Shown here piece by piece: positions 1 to 11,132 of a DNA stretch of 64,000 bases. Origin of the DNA: Strigamia acuminata (lineage: Eukaryota > Arthropoda > Chilopoda > Geophilomorpha > Linotaeniidae); the NCBI GenBank assembly GCA_949358305.1, contig OX442324.1:9025601-9089600 (forward strand). Reading direction: 5' to 3'. The notes beneath the pieces are model-generated. The model searched no databases, had not been told where the DNA came from, and saw nothing but the letters and a program-made list of their open reading frames with translations. The position numbers and the translations under genes were made by a program. The stretch's first letter is position 1. Every line of letters begins with the position of its first letter.

Positions 1-1
1 T

Positions 2-2425
2 AAGAATTCCAAGGATATTCAACGATTTCATGGCTTGTCAAATTTCTTCCGGAAATTTATTCCCGAACATGCAAAAATTGCTAGGCCTCTAACTAGCATG
101 ATGCATGATAAAGCAGTGTTCGAATGGGGAGAAGAACAAGAGAAAGCTTTTGAAACAATAAAAAATATTTTATGTGACGAAACACAAGTTTTGTTAATGC
201 CAGATATGATGAAACCATTCGTAATCTTGACAGACGCATCACATGATGGACTTGGTAGTGTGTTATGCCAAGATGTGGAATTCTTCGATGAAGGAAAAAG
301 AGAAATGATCATGACTCCTAGACCCGTAGCTTATGCTAGTCGAGTCTTACGAGGGGCAGAAGTACGCTACTCAACACCCGAACTCGAGTGTTTAGCAGTA
401 GTGTGGGCAGTCGACAAATTCCGACCGTATATCGAATATACGACATTTACTTTGGAATCAGACGCCGAAGCATTAAAATGGCTGATGGGAACACCAGAAC
501 CATCGGGACGATTTGGTCGTTGGGCAATTAAACTTCAATGTGGCGCCTTTAAGATTAAATATCGACGAGGTACCCAGAACCAAGTTGCCGACGCCTTCTC
601 GAGAGCGCCTTTGGAGATCGAAGACATTCCAGAGAATGATTATTGTGAGCCAATCGAGATTACTCAATTCTGGCCGGAATGGGACGGAAATCGAGAAATT
701 ATTCGAAGGAATAATAGAGAAGATTGCCAATTTCTCACGAATGTGCAGCTTCATTTCGATTATTCCAAATTATTATACAATACTTTGGAAAAGGGGGAGA
801 AGATGGATGAAGCTACAGAAGAAACACTATTTAGTGCTTTAACTGAAGTTTTAAAGGAAGTTCCACCGACTCGAGAAGAAATTATAAAAGCTCAACTAGC
901 CGACAAAGAGTGTAGAATAATAATCGATCATCTGAAACGAGATGAAATCGAACAAAGAAAGTTTAAGAAAACTAAAGAATGGATGAAAGCAGTCCAAGGT
1001 TACCAATTAGATTTTCAAGAAGAAAATGGTAATGAAATGCTGATTTATTTCAAACCAACGTTTGAAGAGGAATTGAATGACTCTGGAAACGGATTTAAAG
1101 CTGTCATTCCACCGTCATTAGTACGAAGAGTACTGTTTGCCTGTCACGGACATCCATTAAGTGGACATGCAGGGATGAGTAAGACGCTCGAACGAGCAAA
1201 ACTTATATATTACTGGCCGAAGATGAATAAAGATACTCGCAATTACGTCCGAAGCTGTATTCATTGCCAGCAATACAAGCCCTGTCAACATAAAAAGCAT
1301 AGAGCGAGTTACACTCCTCATAACATGTCTTACCCGTGGGAAGTAATCTGCATTGATTTAATGGGTCCCAAACCGACAGGAAGAAGCCAATACAGATTTG
1401 TATTAGTAATTATAGATCAATGTACTAAATGGGTAGAATTATTCCCTTTAAGTAAGGCATCTAGTGAATCTATTGTGAATAGGTTAGGAGAAGTGATTCA
1501 TAGATGGGGATACCCAAAGAAAATTGTTAGTGATAACGGGAGCCAATTCATATCCACGATTTATGAAGAATTTTGTAAAAAACACAACATCAGAATGGCT
1601 CATGTGAGTCCATATCACGCTCAGGCCAATCCTACGGAAAGGGCCAATAGAGACATCAAAATAATGCTGGCTCTTTATTCAGACATTCACTCCCATTGGC
1701 CGAGATTCTTAAACGAATTTGCATTTGCCTCGAGAACGGCTAAATCAGAAGCTACAGGCGCAACGCCATTCTTATTGAACACAGGAAGAAATGTACCTCT
1801 TCCCTTTGATCCTCGGATCATCCAACATGCAAATGCATTTGACAAGAATAACCCGGAAGAATACGTATATAATTTACTTGGAATTTTACGTAGAGCACAT
1901 CAAGAGATGCATTTGCGTATTCAAGCAAATTATGAGAGACACGACAAGATTCACAGAAATAAATTTCACATTTGTGAATATACTGTCGGTGATTTGGTAT
2001 GGAAAGCCACTCACATCCTTTCAAATAAAGAGAAAGGAATTACTAAAGGTTTCGCCGAGAAACGAGATGGACCGTGGGAAATTACGGAAGTTTTACCTGG
2101 AGGTGCTTATAAGTTGAGAAAATTAGTTGATGGATCAATAGAACCATCCATAAATACTGATGATCTCTCACCTTATATCCCATCTTACCCGATTGAGACT
2201 TGGACACTCGACCAAAAGAGTGGAAGAGTAGAGAATCACCCAAACCCTGATTGGATGAACGAAAGTTCAACCGTAAATAATTCAAGTAAATTTAATATAT
2301 CAAGAGATATTCACGGCTATTTTATATATAAAATTAGGATTTCTACGTTGGCGGAGAACACCTTCGCTAAAAACAACGAGTTTTGTCAATTAGAAAATCG
2401 GCACCACATCATTTTGAATACTTAA
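2..2425 (+). CDS. Ty3/gypsy Pol, C-terminal part (element A), cut by the left edge
   Basis: Reverse transcriptase thumb/RNase H/integrase part of a Ty3/gypsy polyprotein. The frame is open to base 2, so the N-terminal Gag, protease and RT palm lie outside the window. In order: RT connection (RFHGLSNFFRKFIP), RNase H (TDASHDGLGSVL near 230; AFSRAPLE at its end near 600), an H2C2 integrase zinc finger (HGHPLSGHAG near 1145 to CIHCQQYK near 1260), and a DDE core with Asp in CIDLMGPK (~1355), Asp in VSDNGSQF (~1530) and Glu in NPTERANRD (~1635). No stop or frameshift interrupts it. The last ~100 codons, after the SH3-like integrase tail, are not recognisable. It is followed about 200 bp later by a second ORF in the same orientation. 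High confidence in family; a clade is not assigned. Confidence 0.93.
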   Translation, partial: KNSKDIQRFHGLSNFFRKFIPEHAKIARPLTSMMHDKAVFEWGEEQEKAFETIKNILCDETQVLLMPDMMKPFVILTDASHDGLGSVLCQDVEFFDEGKREMIMTPRPVAYASRVLRGAEVRYSTPELECLAVVWAVDKFRPYIEYTTFTLESDAEALKWLMGTPEPSGRFGRWAIKLQCGAFKIKYRRGTQNQVADAFSRAPLEIEDIPENDYCEPIEITQFWPEWDGNREIIRRNNREDCQFLTNVQLHFDYSKLLYNTLEKGEKMDEATEETLFSALTEVLKEVPPTREEIIKAQLADKECRIIIDHLKRDEIEQRKFKKTKEWMKAVQGYQLDFQEENGNEMLIYFKPTFEEELNDSGNGFKAVIPPSLVRRVLFACHGHPLSGHAGMSKTLERAKLIYYWPKMNKDTRNYVRSCIHCQQYKPCQHKKHRASYTPHNMSYPWEVICIDLMGPKPTGRSQYRFVLVIIDQCTKWVELFPLSKASSESIVNRLGEVIHRWGYPKKIVSDNGSQFISTIYEEFCKKHNIRMAHVSPYHAQANPTERANRDIKIMLALYSDIHSHWPRFLNEFAFASRTAKSEATGATPFLLNTGRNVPLPFDPRIIQHANAFDKNNPEEYVYNLLGILRRAHQEMHLRIQANYERHDKIHRNKFHICEYTVGDLVWKATHILSNKEKGITKGFAEKRDGPWEITEVLPGGAYKLRKLVDGSIEPSINTDDLSPYIPSYPIETWTLDQKSGRVENHPNPDWMNESSTVNNSSKFNISRDIHGYFIYKIRISTLAENTFAKNNEFCQLENRHHIILNT

Positions 2426-2611
2426 GTGGATTCCGGAGATTCCTAGTGTAAGTATTCTAAAGATAATTCTATCGAATATTACGAATAGTAAAAAAGCCGC
2501 ACGTAAAATCCCGATATAAAAATATATCGAAACCATCGATAAAGGTGATAAATTTTCACGATAGATGGCGGTATAAATTTTGTTAAATAAATCGTATTGA
2601 TAAGATTCTCT

Positions 2612-2632
2612 ATATTATTTTCTCTAGAAAAA
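2612..2632 (+). promoter_or_regulatory. candidate 3' splice acceptor before the extra ORF of element A
   Basis: A pyrimidine-rich run ends in CTCTAG at 2622-2627, five bases before an ATG in good context (AAAATGG). This suggests that the downstream ORF is expressed from a spliced subgenomic RNA, as errantivirus env is. Element Z has the same arrangement. Inference only; no donor was located because the 5' half is outside the window. Confidence 0.35.
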
Positions 2633-4309
2633 ATGGGAAAAAAGATCGAAAAAAAGAGAAAATACGTGTTGGTCGAATCCTCTTCCTCCGATGAAGAAGT
2701 AACGGCACCTCCTTCGGCCGCTGCCGTATTCGTAGAAGGGTGTCCCAAAACACCCGTGATTATCAACGCCAGAGGCTGGGATATTTTGAGTTGGGCTCGC
2801 CAACATCCCGAATTGCTCCCCGCTGAGCTTGGTCCACCCGGAACCCCCACGTTACAGGAGGAACCGGCCAAAAAAGAATCAACGGCGAAGCCATTTGTTA
2901 TTCCAAAGATAAAAGCGGATGATTTCGCCAGAAATAATCCGCCAATTGCAAAAAACCAGCCGGGTACCAGCAAACCGCGAAAGGTGGAAATTGTGTACAA
3001 CCAAGTCAAGTCGCCCGTACAAAGAAGAAAATCTCTACCAACGGAAGCCAAACGCCGCCGAACCTCGGAAGACGCTACACCTTCCTCTTGTACTGGCCAA
3101 GAACGTTCAAAACGAGAATACGTTAGATTTAACGATTCACCCGACCGAGACCGGAAAAAAAGGTCATATTCCTCCTACCGAAGGTCCGACCAACCTAGGA
3201 ATAGGCCAAATACCAGCGCATGGTCAGATCGCCAAAAGTTGGCAAATAAAGTTCGTCAAATCCAGAAAAGACGGGACCAGTGTAAACAAGATTCAGAGAA
3301 CGGCAAACCACATGACAATATGGTACTCTCGAAGGACGAAGTGCCATGTCCTTTTTGTTCCGCCGTCGGGTGGGTCTCGGGATCGGGAACCGGAGGCCAC
3401 CTGGCGCAATGTTCCAATTGCGAGGGCACAAAGAAGCGGCCCAAAGGCCAACCTTGGCGCCCCAGCTTTCTGCCGTTTGTGGTCATGGGAATTCACCCTC
3501 CCCCGGCCAGGTTGTGGGCAACTTGCCCGGAGTGTAAAATTGTCCTCTCCAGTGACGGAAGATCGCCGTACATCAGCCCGGAGTTCTTGAACGCCATAAC
3601 CACTCCACTAGGAAGGGAAATGCAAAATCTGAGAATTCCGCCAGAAGCTCTAGAGAGTTCCCGAAAACCACAGAGTACGACAGTCATCGATAAAGGATGT
3701 CAAACGGTATCCAAGGAGAACGAAAAAGAAGCCGAAAATGAACTTCTTGTGGAACCCTTTTTCCCTCCACCAGGAGCGAAAATAGCGCATCTATTCGAAT
3801 ACGAAGTGAGCTACTATTTTCCGACGCTTTTTAGAATTGCCGAGAAAATCACGGAACAAATGCGCTCAGACTCTACCGATCCCTCGAATATCAATTATGC
3901 TGTCCATGTGATGAAATTGATATTTAACGCCAATCGAGGCGAATCTTTTGCTGTGCTGGAGCACATATGGACACTGTTAATTGACAGAGTCAACACCGAC
4001 GGAAAAGGATTAATAAACCCTTCATGGTTCTACGGACTCCCCTGCATTGCGGAGATATACGACGCTTCGAAGAAGGCTATTGAAGAAAGTTATGAGTTAG
4101 TTGAGAAGACTCCAGAATATGAACCAAGGTCTCCGGAGTACGCGCCGAAATCTCCACCCGCAGAAGATATAGGTGAAGAACCCAATTTCGTCATCGACCG
4201 AAGACCAGCGGAATTTCTTCCCCTAGAAAAGTCCGAAGTCGGTGAGTCCAGTGAGACTCTTAAGAAAGAGAGTGAAGGATCGGAGTCTGATGAAGAAGAA
4301 GTCAAGTGA
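2633..4309 (+). CDS. post-pol ORF of gypsy element A, cysteine-rich, function unknown
   Basis: 558-codon ORF downstream of pol in the same element, in the position where errantiviruses carry env. I chose the ATG at 2633 because the frame opens earlier only through a TTG. The N-terminal 230 residues are basic and low-complexity (KKIEKKRKY, SSSSDEE, several RRR/KRK clusters), suggesting a nuclear or nucleic-acid-binding protein. A cysteine block follows: CPFC at residues 239-242, CSNC at 260-263 and CPEC at 298-301, likely a zinc ribbon. The C-terminal third has a hydrophobic helical stretch (EVSYYFPTLFRIAEKI) and ends in an acidic tail with EYEPRSPEYAPKSP repeats. No signal peptide or membrane segment is visible, so it is not an envelope protein. 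Element Z has an ORF of similar layout at 49468. I do not recognise the family. Confidence 0.7.
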   Translation: MGKKIEKKRKYVLVESSSSDEEVTAPPSAAAVFVEGCPKTPVIINARGWDILSWARQHPELLPAELGPPGTPTLQEEPAKKESTAKPFVIPKIKADDFARNNPPIAKNQPGTSKPRKVEIVYNQVKSPVQRRKSLPTEAKRRRTSEDATPSSCTGQERSKREYVRFNDSPDRDRKKRSYSSYRRSDQPRNRPNTSAWSDRQKLANKVRQIQKRRDQCKQDSENGKPHDNMVLSKDEVPCPFCSAVGWVSGSGTGGHLAQCSNCEGTKKRPKGQPWRPSFLPFVVMGIHPPPARLWATCPECKIVLSSDGRSPYISPEFLNAITTPLGREMQNLRIPPEALESSRKPQSTTVIDKGCQTVSKENEKEAENELLVEPFFPPPGAKIAHLFEYEVSYYFPTLFRIAEKITEQMRSDSTDPSNINYAVHVMKLIFNANRGESFAVLEHIWTLLIDRVNTDGKGLINPSWFYGLPCIAEIYDASKKAIEESYELVEKTPEYEPRSPEYAPKSPPAEDIGEEPNFVIDRRPAEFLPLEKSEVGESSETLKKESEGSESDEEEVK

Positions 4310-4787
4310 CTCGCGGAGTTAATTTTCGAATTTAAAAGAATTTAAGGAAAAAATGTTAGAATTAACGAAAAACTCAAAAGTATTCTGTTTAGTATTTTAA
4401 TAAGCATTTGTGATATGTAAAAGTCATGTTATTTTAAGAGGAAAATCAAGAGATAATCCTATAATAGAAAACTTTTAATAAGTGTTAATCGAAAGAAATA
4501 ATTTAACCAAAAAATTATGTTGATTTCCGTTATTTGGAATAATAATTGTGTGGAAATTAAGAACACACTGTGTAAACTTCGAATTTTGTTTTATTGTAAC
4601 CAAAATTGTTTTTATTGATAAATATTAAAACAAATTATTGCGAGCATTATAAAGAGATACGAATTTCTTTGAGTCACTCATCCTAGATTAAAATGAAGAT
4701 ATATTTTGTCAGGATATTAATAAAAGTCATTCACGAGAATAACATAAACTTATGAATAAAATTTATAAGTTGAGTAATTAAGGGGGA
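4310..4787 (+). other. 3' untranslated region and polypurine tract of element A
   Basis: AT-rich sequence with no credible ORF. It ends in the purine run AGGGGGA at 4781-4787, directly before TGTATGACGG. This is the expected PPT position that primes plus-strand synthesis next to a 3' LTR. Confidence 0.65.
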
Positions 4788-5459
4788 TGTATGACGGTTT
4801 ATAAGTGCTATTTATTAATAACACGGCCGAATTTTAAGTGTTTTTGGCGAAACCCGCATCTGTCAATGCTCCGAGTCGCCACTAGATGGCGCGATTATAA
4901 TTCAGCGGTAAATTCGAATTGCGAGTTAAGAAAACTGGTAAATAAATATAAGAATATATTTATTTGTATGAAACGACACTTTATTAGGATTAATATAAAT
5001 ATATATTAATAATTATTGTTCACACTAAGTGATGGGAATCTCTAGTTCAGCAGAAATGGAGATTTGATAATCCATCGATCAACCGATCGATGTGATTGGT
5101 GGATCCATTTCCGGTCCTGGGTATCCAGTTCCGGTTGTGGTGTGAATTAGCATATTGCTCCTCCGTATCCACTTCCGGCGATACGGGATTGGAGGGATTC
5201 GTGGAACCCATGTTCCAATTGGTTGATTGGATTAATCTCTAATCCAGTCAGGTTATATAAACCCAAACAACCGGCCATCCGGCGGCTCTGTTTGATTATT
5301 TCTGTTTGGTATTATTACTTAAGAAATATGATTCGTTGTCCATTAAAAAACCTTTTGGTTCTTTGTTGATTTATTCACAAAGAACCGCGGCATGATTCTA
5401 CCGAATCATGCAACCACCGGCAATTGAAGCCGACGTATTGGATTGTTATGTTGCATACA
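4788..5459 (+). repeat. 3' LTR of gypsy element A (end tentative)
   Basis: Starts TGTATG right after the polypurine tract and, in my reading, ends CATACA at 5454-5459, giving a 6-bp perfect inverted terminus and a 672-bp LTR. A TATA-like TATATAA at 5254-5260 lies in the expected promoter position. The partner 5' LTR is outside the window, so the right boundary rests only on the inverted ends and could be later. Confidence 0.5.
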
Positions 5460-6572
5460 TGTTTCAAGTTACGGTCTCGCCGAGGAGAACCTGCCTTCTG
5501 TGCAATTCAGTATCCTCCGGGCAGGACTAAGTGGTCATTTTCGGTATGAACGCATCTCGTAACCGCAAGTAAGCACCGGAACTGTTGAGAGTTGGTTCCT
5601 TCACCTGTTGGTGCAAAAGCAGTCTGTTTCACAGTAACCACGAGTAGCACCAAGTGTTTGGCAAGCTGATTCTCATGGTATTTGGTGCCAAAGCAGTCGT
5701 TTTGTTATTAGTACCGCGAAGGGCTAAACTGCTGTGCGGAGCCGCGAGCTATCGACTCCTGTGTACGTGATACCGTCAATCGCTAGACGAACGACCGTGT
5801 TGCGGCGCAGGGGACGCTTGATACCGTTCTGCATGGCAAGGCGTTTTCTATCGATGGCAATTGTGTGTTGCGACGGGAAGTCTAACATTTATCCTTTACG
5901 TTTATAACAGAACAATATTAACTTGGCCACAAGTTAATTAATCAAAGTCAGGAAGACTTAAAAAAACAAGAATACATTGAACTCAATGTGACAAATAAGT
6001 TGACGACAACTTATCGATGAAATATCCAGTAGAAAAACTCACAACACTTATGAATTAAATATAATTCATAATTGGAATATTGATAAGTAAATGAATACAT
6101 TTACTTACACCAATATCCTCCCAAAGTTGTGGCGGTGCAGACAAAGTCAACCGCAATGCTCAGATCATTCGATTTATCGACGTGCGATAATATTACACAG
6201 CGAACCAAGGAACCAGCGAAGCCGTATCGGACTCCAGGACACAGCCATCCGGCTTAGATGACATCTATAATCAGGTCGAGCGATGGGGAAACCGCTCCCA
6301 TCTCCCAGACCCGTAATGATATTATTTTAGGGCCAGTTGGCCAATTCTTTGTATAATTTAATAGTTGATTTAACTTGCCAAATGTCGGCATTAGTCCTAT
6401 GTATAATTTAGCTCATTTCATATTGTTTGCCAACAATAAACTGTCTTGTATTTATCTCGTATTGTATTCACTGTTTATTTATTGCGATCTCTTCCCGGTA
6501 CCATTGTTAAATGGGAGTTGTGGTCGTCACCGTCACATTAGTGCAAATTACTTTTCGAATACGCCTATCATT
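5460..6572 (+). other. non-coding stretch, probably the 5' leader of gypsy element B
   Basis: No credible ORF on either strand. Two diverged copies of a GGTGC-AAAGCAGTC motif occur near 5610 and 5685. The assignment to B's leader is inferred because B's gag follows at about 6760 and A's LTR precedes. B's 5' LTR and primer binding site are not seen here, as expected if A is itself inserted in B's leader. Confidence 0.35.
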
Positions 6573-7350
6573 GTGTGTTTTATTTGTTAGAGATTGCATT
6601 GTGCTGTATTCATTATATAGTTTGAATTTGCTAATGAATAATTTTGAATTTCAGAATATTTTTGTAAATTGATTGTTGATAGTGTTTTGTTTTTCCCTGA
6701 ATGTTTATTAATAAAAGTTTGAAGAATTTTGAATTATGCCCATGAAGATAAAATTGTTTGATGACCGTGACAATTAGTAACGGATTATCTGTTTTCAAAA
6801 AAGGACCCAGGTGAACTTGATTCACCAAATAAACCACTAGATGATAAAGTGACTGATCGGAGGCAGAGATCAAAATCCAAAGGAGAACAAAAAATTCAAA
6901 AAAGGGAAGATTTTGTAGCAGAGGAGTGCGCAATATTCGGTGGAAATACCGAATGGGAAGCGTGTGTTTTATTTGTTAGAGATTGCATTGTGCTGTATTC
7001 ATTATATAGTTTGAATTTGCTAATGAATAATTTTGAATTTCAGAATATTTTTGTAAATTGATTGTTGATAGTGTTTTGTTTTTCCCTGAATGTTTATTAA
7101 TAAAAGTTTGAAGAATTTTGAATTATGCCCATGAAGATAAAATTGTTTGATGACCGTGACAATTAGTAACGGATTATCTGTTTTCAAAAAAGGACCCAGG
7201 TGAACTTGATTCACCAAATAAACCACTAGATGATAAAGTGACTGATCGGAGGCAGAGATCAAAATCCAAAGGAGAACAAAAAATTCAAAAAAGGGAAGAT
7301 TTTGTAGCAGAGGAGTGCGCAATATTCGGTGGAAATACCGAATGGGAAGC
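6573..7350 (+). repeat. 389-bp direct tandem duplication (two copies)
   Basis: Copies are 6573-6961 and 6962-7350, apparently identical by eye. Each unit carries about 341 bp of element B (leader plus start of gag) and the first 48 bp of copia P's LTR (from TGTAGCAG). Because the unit includes LTR sequence, the duplication arose after P inserted, or is an assembly artefact. The junction falls in a short GTG-rich stretch. Confidence 0.9.
7160..7302 (+). pseudogene. gypsy element B gag, N-terminal piece
   Basis: A frame open from 7160 reads a charged segment (DRRQRSKSKGEQ..QKREDF) that joins exactly, after removing copia P and one GATTT, to ETPEQRNMRLIDP at 21066. There is no in-frame ATG. A plausible start is the ATG at 7150, whose frame differs by one base around the A6 run near 7188, suggesting a one-base frameshift. 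The same piece also occurs in the first copy of the tandem duplication (6771-6913). Confidence 0.55.
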
Positions 7351-7839
7351 GTGCACAAGGCGTCGCAAATGTGCGATGGTTAATTCCGATAACGGAAATT
7401 GACGGGCGTGCTTCTCCGCACAGCTCCGTGTGTGCGGCCTTGTTTGGCACTTATATCCCGTGCCATACACAAAACAAACGATATATAAACTATATTAAAC
7501 TCTTTTATAAACATAATAACTTACATAACTGCAAAATACACATTGGAAAAGGAATGAGTGGCCAACCTTCATGTAGGCTGCCATCTTGGATTGAAAAGGC
7601 AATATCAAGTGGCACCTAGTGCCGGGAATTAACATTATCATAGGATAAATCATTGAATGTAAGAACAAATCATATGAGAATATAAACACTATATGGAATT
7701 ACATATGTGACAGCGCTAAATAAACATGAATATTGAAAACAATCAAATAATAATTAATATACGCTGAATATCTAAATACAATGTGAAAGATAAACGAAAT
7801 AAATATATTCATCGATAATATGTGGTCTTTAGACCAACA
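7303..7839 (-). repeat. 3' LTR of copia P
   Basis: 537 bp; on the plus strand TGTAGCAG ... CCAACA, the reverse complement of TGTTGG ... CTACA. The flanking AATCCCCTCTTCG at 7840 is the complement of a polypurine tract (GAAGAGGGGATT), so this is the element's 3' LTR. Its first 48 plus-strand bases also occur at 6914-6961 because of the tandem duplication. Confidence 0.93.
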
Positions 7840-8055
7840 AATCCCCTCTTCGATGGAAATATTTACAGGAGATAAAAGCAATCGGGTACTGGAATTACAG
7901 TATATAATTGACGAGAGAACTAAACAATAAAGTCGAATCATCGAGCCGGGTACTATGATTGAAGAACTCTTCTCTAAGGAAGCCCGAAAATTTCCTCAGA
8001 AACTCGATGATCCTCGAAATCGGGTGAAAACTAAATTAGGAATGTCACGATAAGT

Positions 8056-10423
8056 TTATGCTCGGAAGATCTTCGAAGTCAGTGATCGTAAACGGTCTGA
8101 TGCGAGCCATTTTGTAAAAATGTCCGCGATGTTAATCTCGCCGGCCACTTTTCGAAGATCGAAGACTCCCGCCGTAAACCACTCCCTGAGCCAATGATAT
8201 TTCACGCGAATGTGTTTCGTTTTCGCGTTTTTGATGTCGTTGGACGTAAATTGAATAGAGGCCAGGGCGTCGGAATATACGATGGGTCGAGACAGTCGAT
8301 TGAGAATCGGAAAATCGGTGTAGACGTGGTCGAGCCAGAAAAGTTCTTTCACACACTCTACTAGGGCGATAAATTCCGCTTCCATAGTAGAGCATGCCAC
8401 TGTCGATTGTTTGCGGCATGACCAGCCGATGGGCACGTTTCCGACATATACAATGTATCCTCCGAAGCTCAATGACGTTTCCGGGTCGCTTGCCCACGAT
8501 GCATCGGTGTAAGCTGATAGTTGGCTGGAAGCACAACCGGATAGTTCGATGCAAAGGTCTGCAGTATTTGCCACGTACTGCAGAACCTGTAACAAAGCGC
8601 GAATGTGGGTTCGATTATAGCACGTGTTGAACTGTGCTAGAGCGATAACGGAATATAGAATGTCGGGACGTGTTCTCGATGCCAGGAACAGTAATGAGCC
8701 GATTAGAGATCGATAAGGAAAATCCTCCAAATTTTCAGTTGACCCTCTGACGAGTGTGGTTCCAGGGGTCACTGGCACTTTAACGAGGTTGTTAGTCGTC
8801 GTCACGAACTTCTTAACAATCTTTGCGATATAGGCACGTTGGGTGATGAACGTGCGTCCGGCGTCGCGGATGAATTCGACGCCCAGGAGCTTCGTGATCG
8901 GGCCAAGATTTACGATGTCGAATTTCGAGCTGATGAGTTGAATCAGTTGTTTAAAAGCACTGTCGGATGCATAAAACAGAACGATATCGTCCACGTAAAC
9001 CAGCATGACAGCTGTATTGCCGAATACGTAGACGCAGTTGCATGCCGGCATCTTTCGAAATCCGAGGGCCCGAAGTGTTTCGTCGAGTTTTTCGAACCAC
9101 TGTCTTCCGGACTGGTGGAGGCCGTAGAGTGATTTGATGAGTAGCCACACATTATTTGGATCGGAACATGTGGCACCTGCGGGGATCTTCATATAGACTT
9201 TATGCTTTAATTCCCCGTATAGGTACGCACATTTCACGTCGAGGTGTGCGTCCTTCCACCCACGTAGCACGACCAGAAGACAGAAGAATAGACGAATGAG
9301 AACAAAGTTGACCACCGGACTAAACACTTCATCGAAGTCGACACCGAGGGTTTGACGAAAACCTTGCGCTACTAAGCGTGCTCGATATCGGGTGACGGTT
9401 CCAGCTGCATCGGTCTTGAGTTTGAAAATCCACTCACAGCCGAGTATCGTTGTGTTCGGTGGTTTCGGAACCTCTTCATAAATTTCTCTCTCTTTAAACG
9501 TGTCTAATTCCTCTTGTATGGCTTCACGCCATTTCGGAGCGTCGTTGAATTTCGGAATCTCCGCGTATGAAGCTGGTTCAGTTCGGCATAAATGAGCAGC
9601 ATGACGAACGCCCGGAAGAGTCGGCAATTTATGTTCGAGGTTACCGAAGAAGAAAAGTTCGGGTTCATAATCGATGTTATTCAACATGCAGTAATCTTCA
9701 ATATCCTTGTAAGATCTGAGTCGAATCTTTGGAGTCGGAAAATAATAAACATCGATTAAAATGGATCCCGGTTTCTGATCTTTCCTAAGATGTTCTTCAT
9801 GGACCCACTCGCTGCACTCCCCGTCGCCACCGACGAATCGCCACATGTGAGTTGTATGGCGAGCAGTTGCTGCAGCAACTTCAGTCCCTAATACAGGTGC
9901 TGGTGACATGGGAGCCGGATCGAAGACTTGTAACGTGTGCGATGTAGGGTCATCAGCACGTTGTTGGCGACGTGTCGTAACAAATCTTAGCGGATCACGT
10001 GGAGGAGAATGAAGCGTTGTGCGTCGAGGTGACGGTGGCGCAGACGGAAGAGGCGTAGATGGAGGTGTTTGACGTGGTGATTGGTCGGGTGATGTGCCAG
10101 TAAATTCGGATGTGCCCGGATACATGGATGCACTCTCAATGGGCTCAACATCATCTGCCGTGTCACCTCCTTCCTCTTCATATAATTTGGGATATGATTG
10201 AGAATATCGCAACGTTGCTGAACCTGGTGGTTGGGTTGCACATAGATCCAACAATAATTGTTGGTGTCGTCGGAGGTGGCAAGAAAATATGCGGGAAAAT
10301 TGGCGGCGTGTGCATTGTCACAGATGTGGAGGTCTGGTTGCCGTTGCTGTCATCGGAATCATTATCCGAACGATTTGATCCTTCGGAGTCAGATCCCCTC
10401 GGCCAAGCGTGATACCTGACATC
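8056..10423 (-). pseudogene. copia P Pol, 3' half: MBD-like segment, RT, RNase H
   Basis: Continues the P polyprotein after the Q insertion point. From 10423 the frame reads DVRYHAWPRGSDSE..., then shifts by one base between roughly 10254 and 10320. The remaining frame runs uninterrupted to the stop at 8056. It holds a proline/serine-rich linker, an MBD-like segment (9640-9807, W in CSEWVHEEH through FFFGN), RT (WIFKLKTD; catalytic YVDD at 8986-8997; SLYGLHQSGRQW) and copia RNase H (YTDASWASD; STMEAEF; IADIFTKW). The closest relatives in the window are F (56345) and Q. The frameshift and the nested insertion both make it a pseudogene. Confidence 0.9.
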
Positions 10424-10923
10424 TGTAGCGTGGTGAAAAAATAAAACGGGCCAGTGGAAGCTATTAATGGCCGAAATGAGCGTAATAATGACGACGTGGC
10501 ACGGGCGCGCTTCTCCGCACGGCCTCGTGAAAACGTGTGTGTTTGCCACTTATCAAACGTGGCAAACAAAGAACAAAAGCTTAATAAAAAGCCTAAATAA
10601 AACGGTTTAATGAAAATATACACTTACATACTGCTATAAATGAAGAGAATACATAAAGGCGACCGTCCTGTGCGGGAGACGCCATGTTGGATAACAAAAG
10701 CAAAAACGATAAGACACCATCTGGTGCTCACTTTACTAAGCGACAATATTTCACATTAAGTGAAAATTAAAGAAAATGATAAAGGGCGCATGGTGCTCAA
10801 TGCTTAAAATACGATATGTATCAAAACTAGATACATAAGTGGGGAAAACAAAACATATACATTATAAATAAATAAAGGAAAAACTCTGTAATTGTGAAAT
10901 AATAAATGATCTCTTGATCTACA
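10424..10923 (-). repeat. 3' LTR of copia Q
   Basis: 500 bp, plus strand TGTAGCGTGG ... GATCTACA. The bases after it (AATTCCCCCTTTTC) are the complement of the polypurine tract GAAAAGGGGGAATT, which marks it as the 3' LTR of a minus-strand element. It looks identical to 16670-17169. Confidence 0.95.
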
Positions 10924-11132
10924 AATTCCCCCTTTTCACAATCACAGGGATGAACAAATAACAAATGAAATAAGAAAGTCGAGACTGTAACCCCGGAAAA
11001 GACATGATTCCAATGTCGTATACAATAATTATAACTAAAGAAAGCGAATTACCGAGCCGGGTACTTTTAGGGCACTTATAAACACAATTCCCAATCTAAT
11101 GCTCAGTAATTCTCAAATTCTGGATAAATAAA

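Noticed and set aside
2597-2632. Start of the element A extra ORF at 2597
   Set aside because: The codon is TTG and the first 12 residues precede a splice-acceptor-like CTCTAG; ATG 2633 has a good context.
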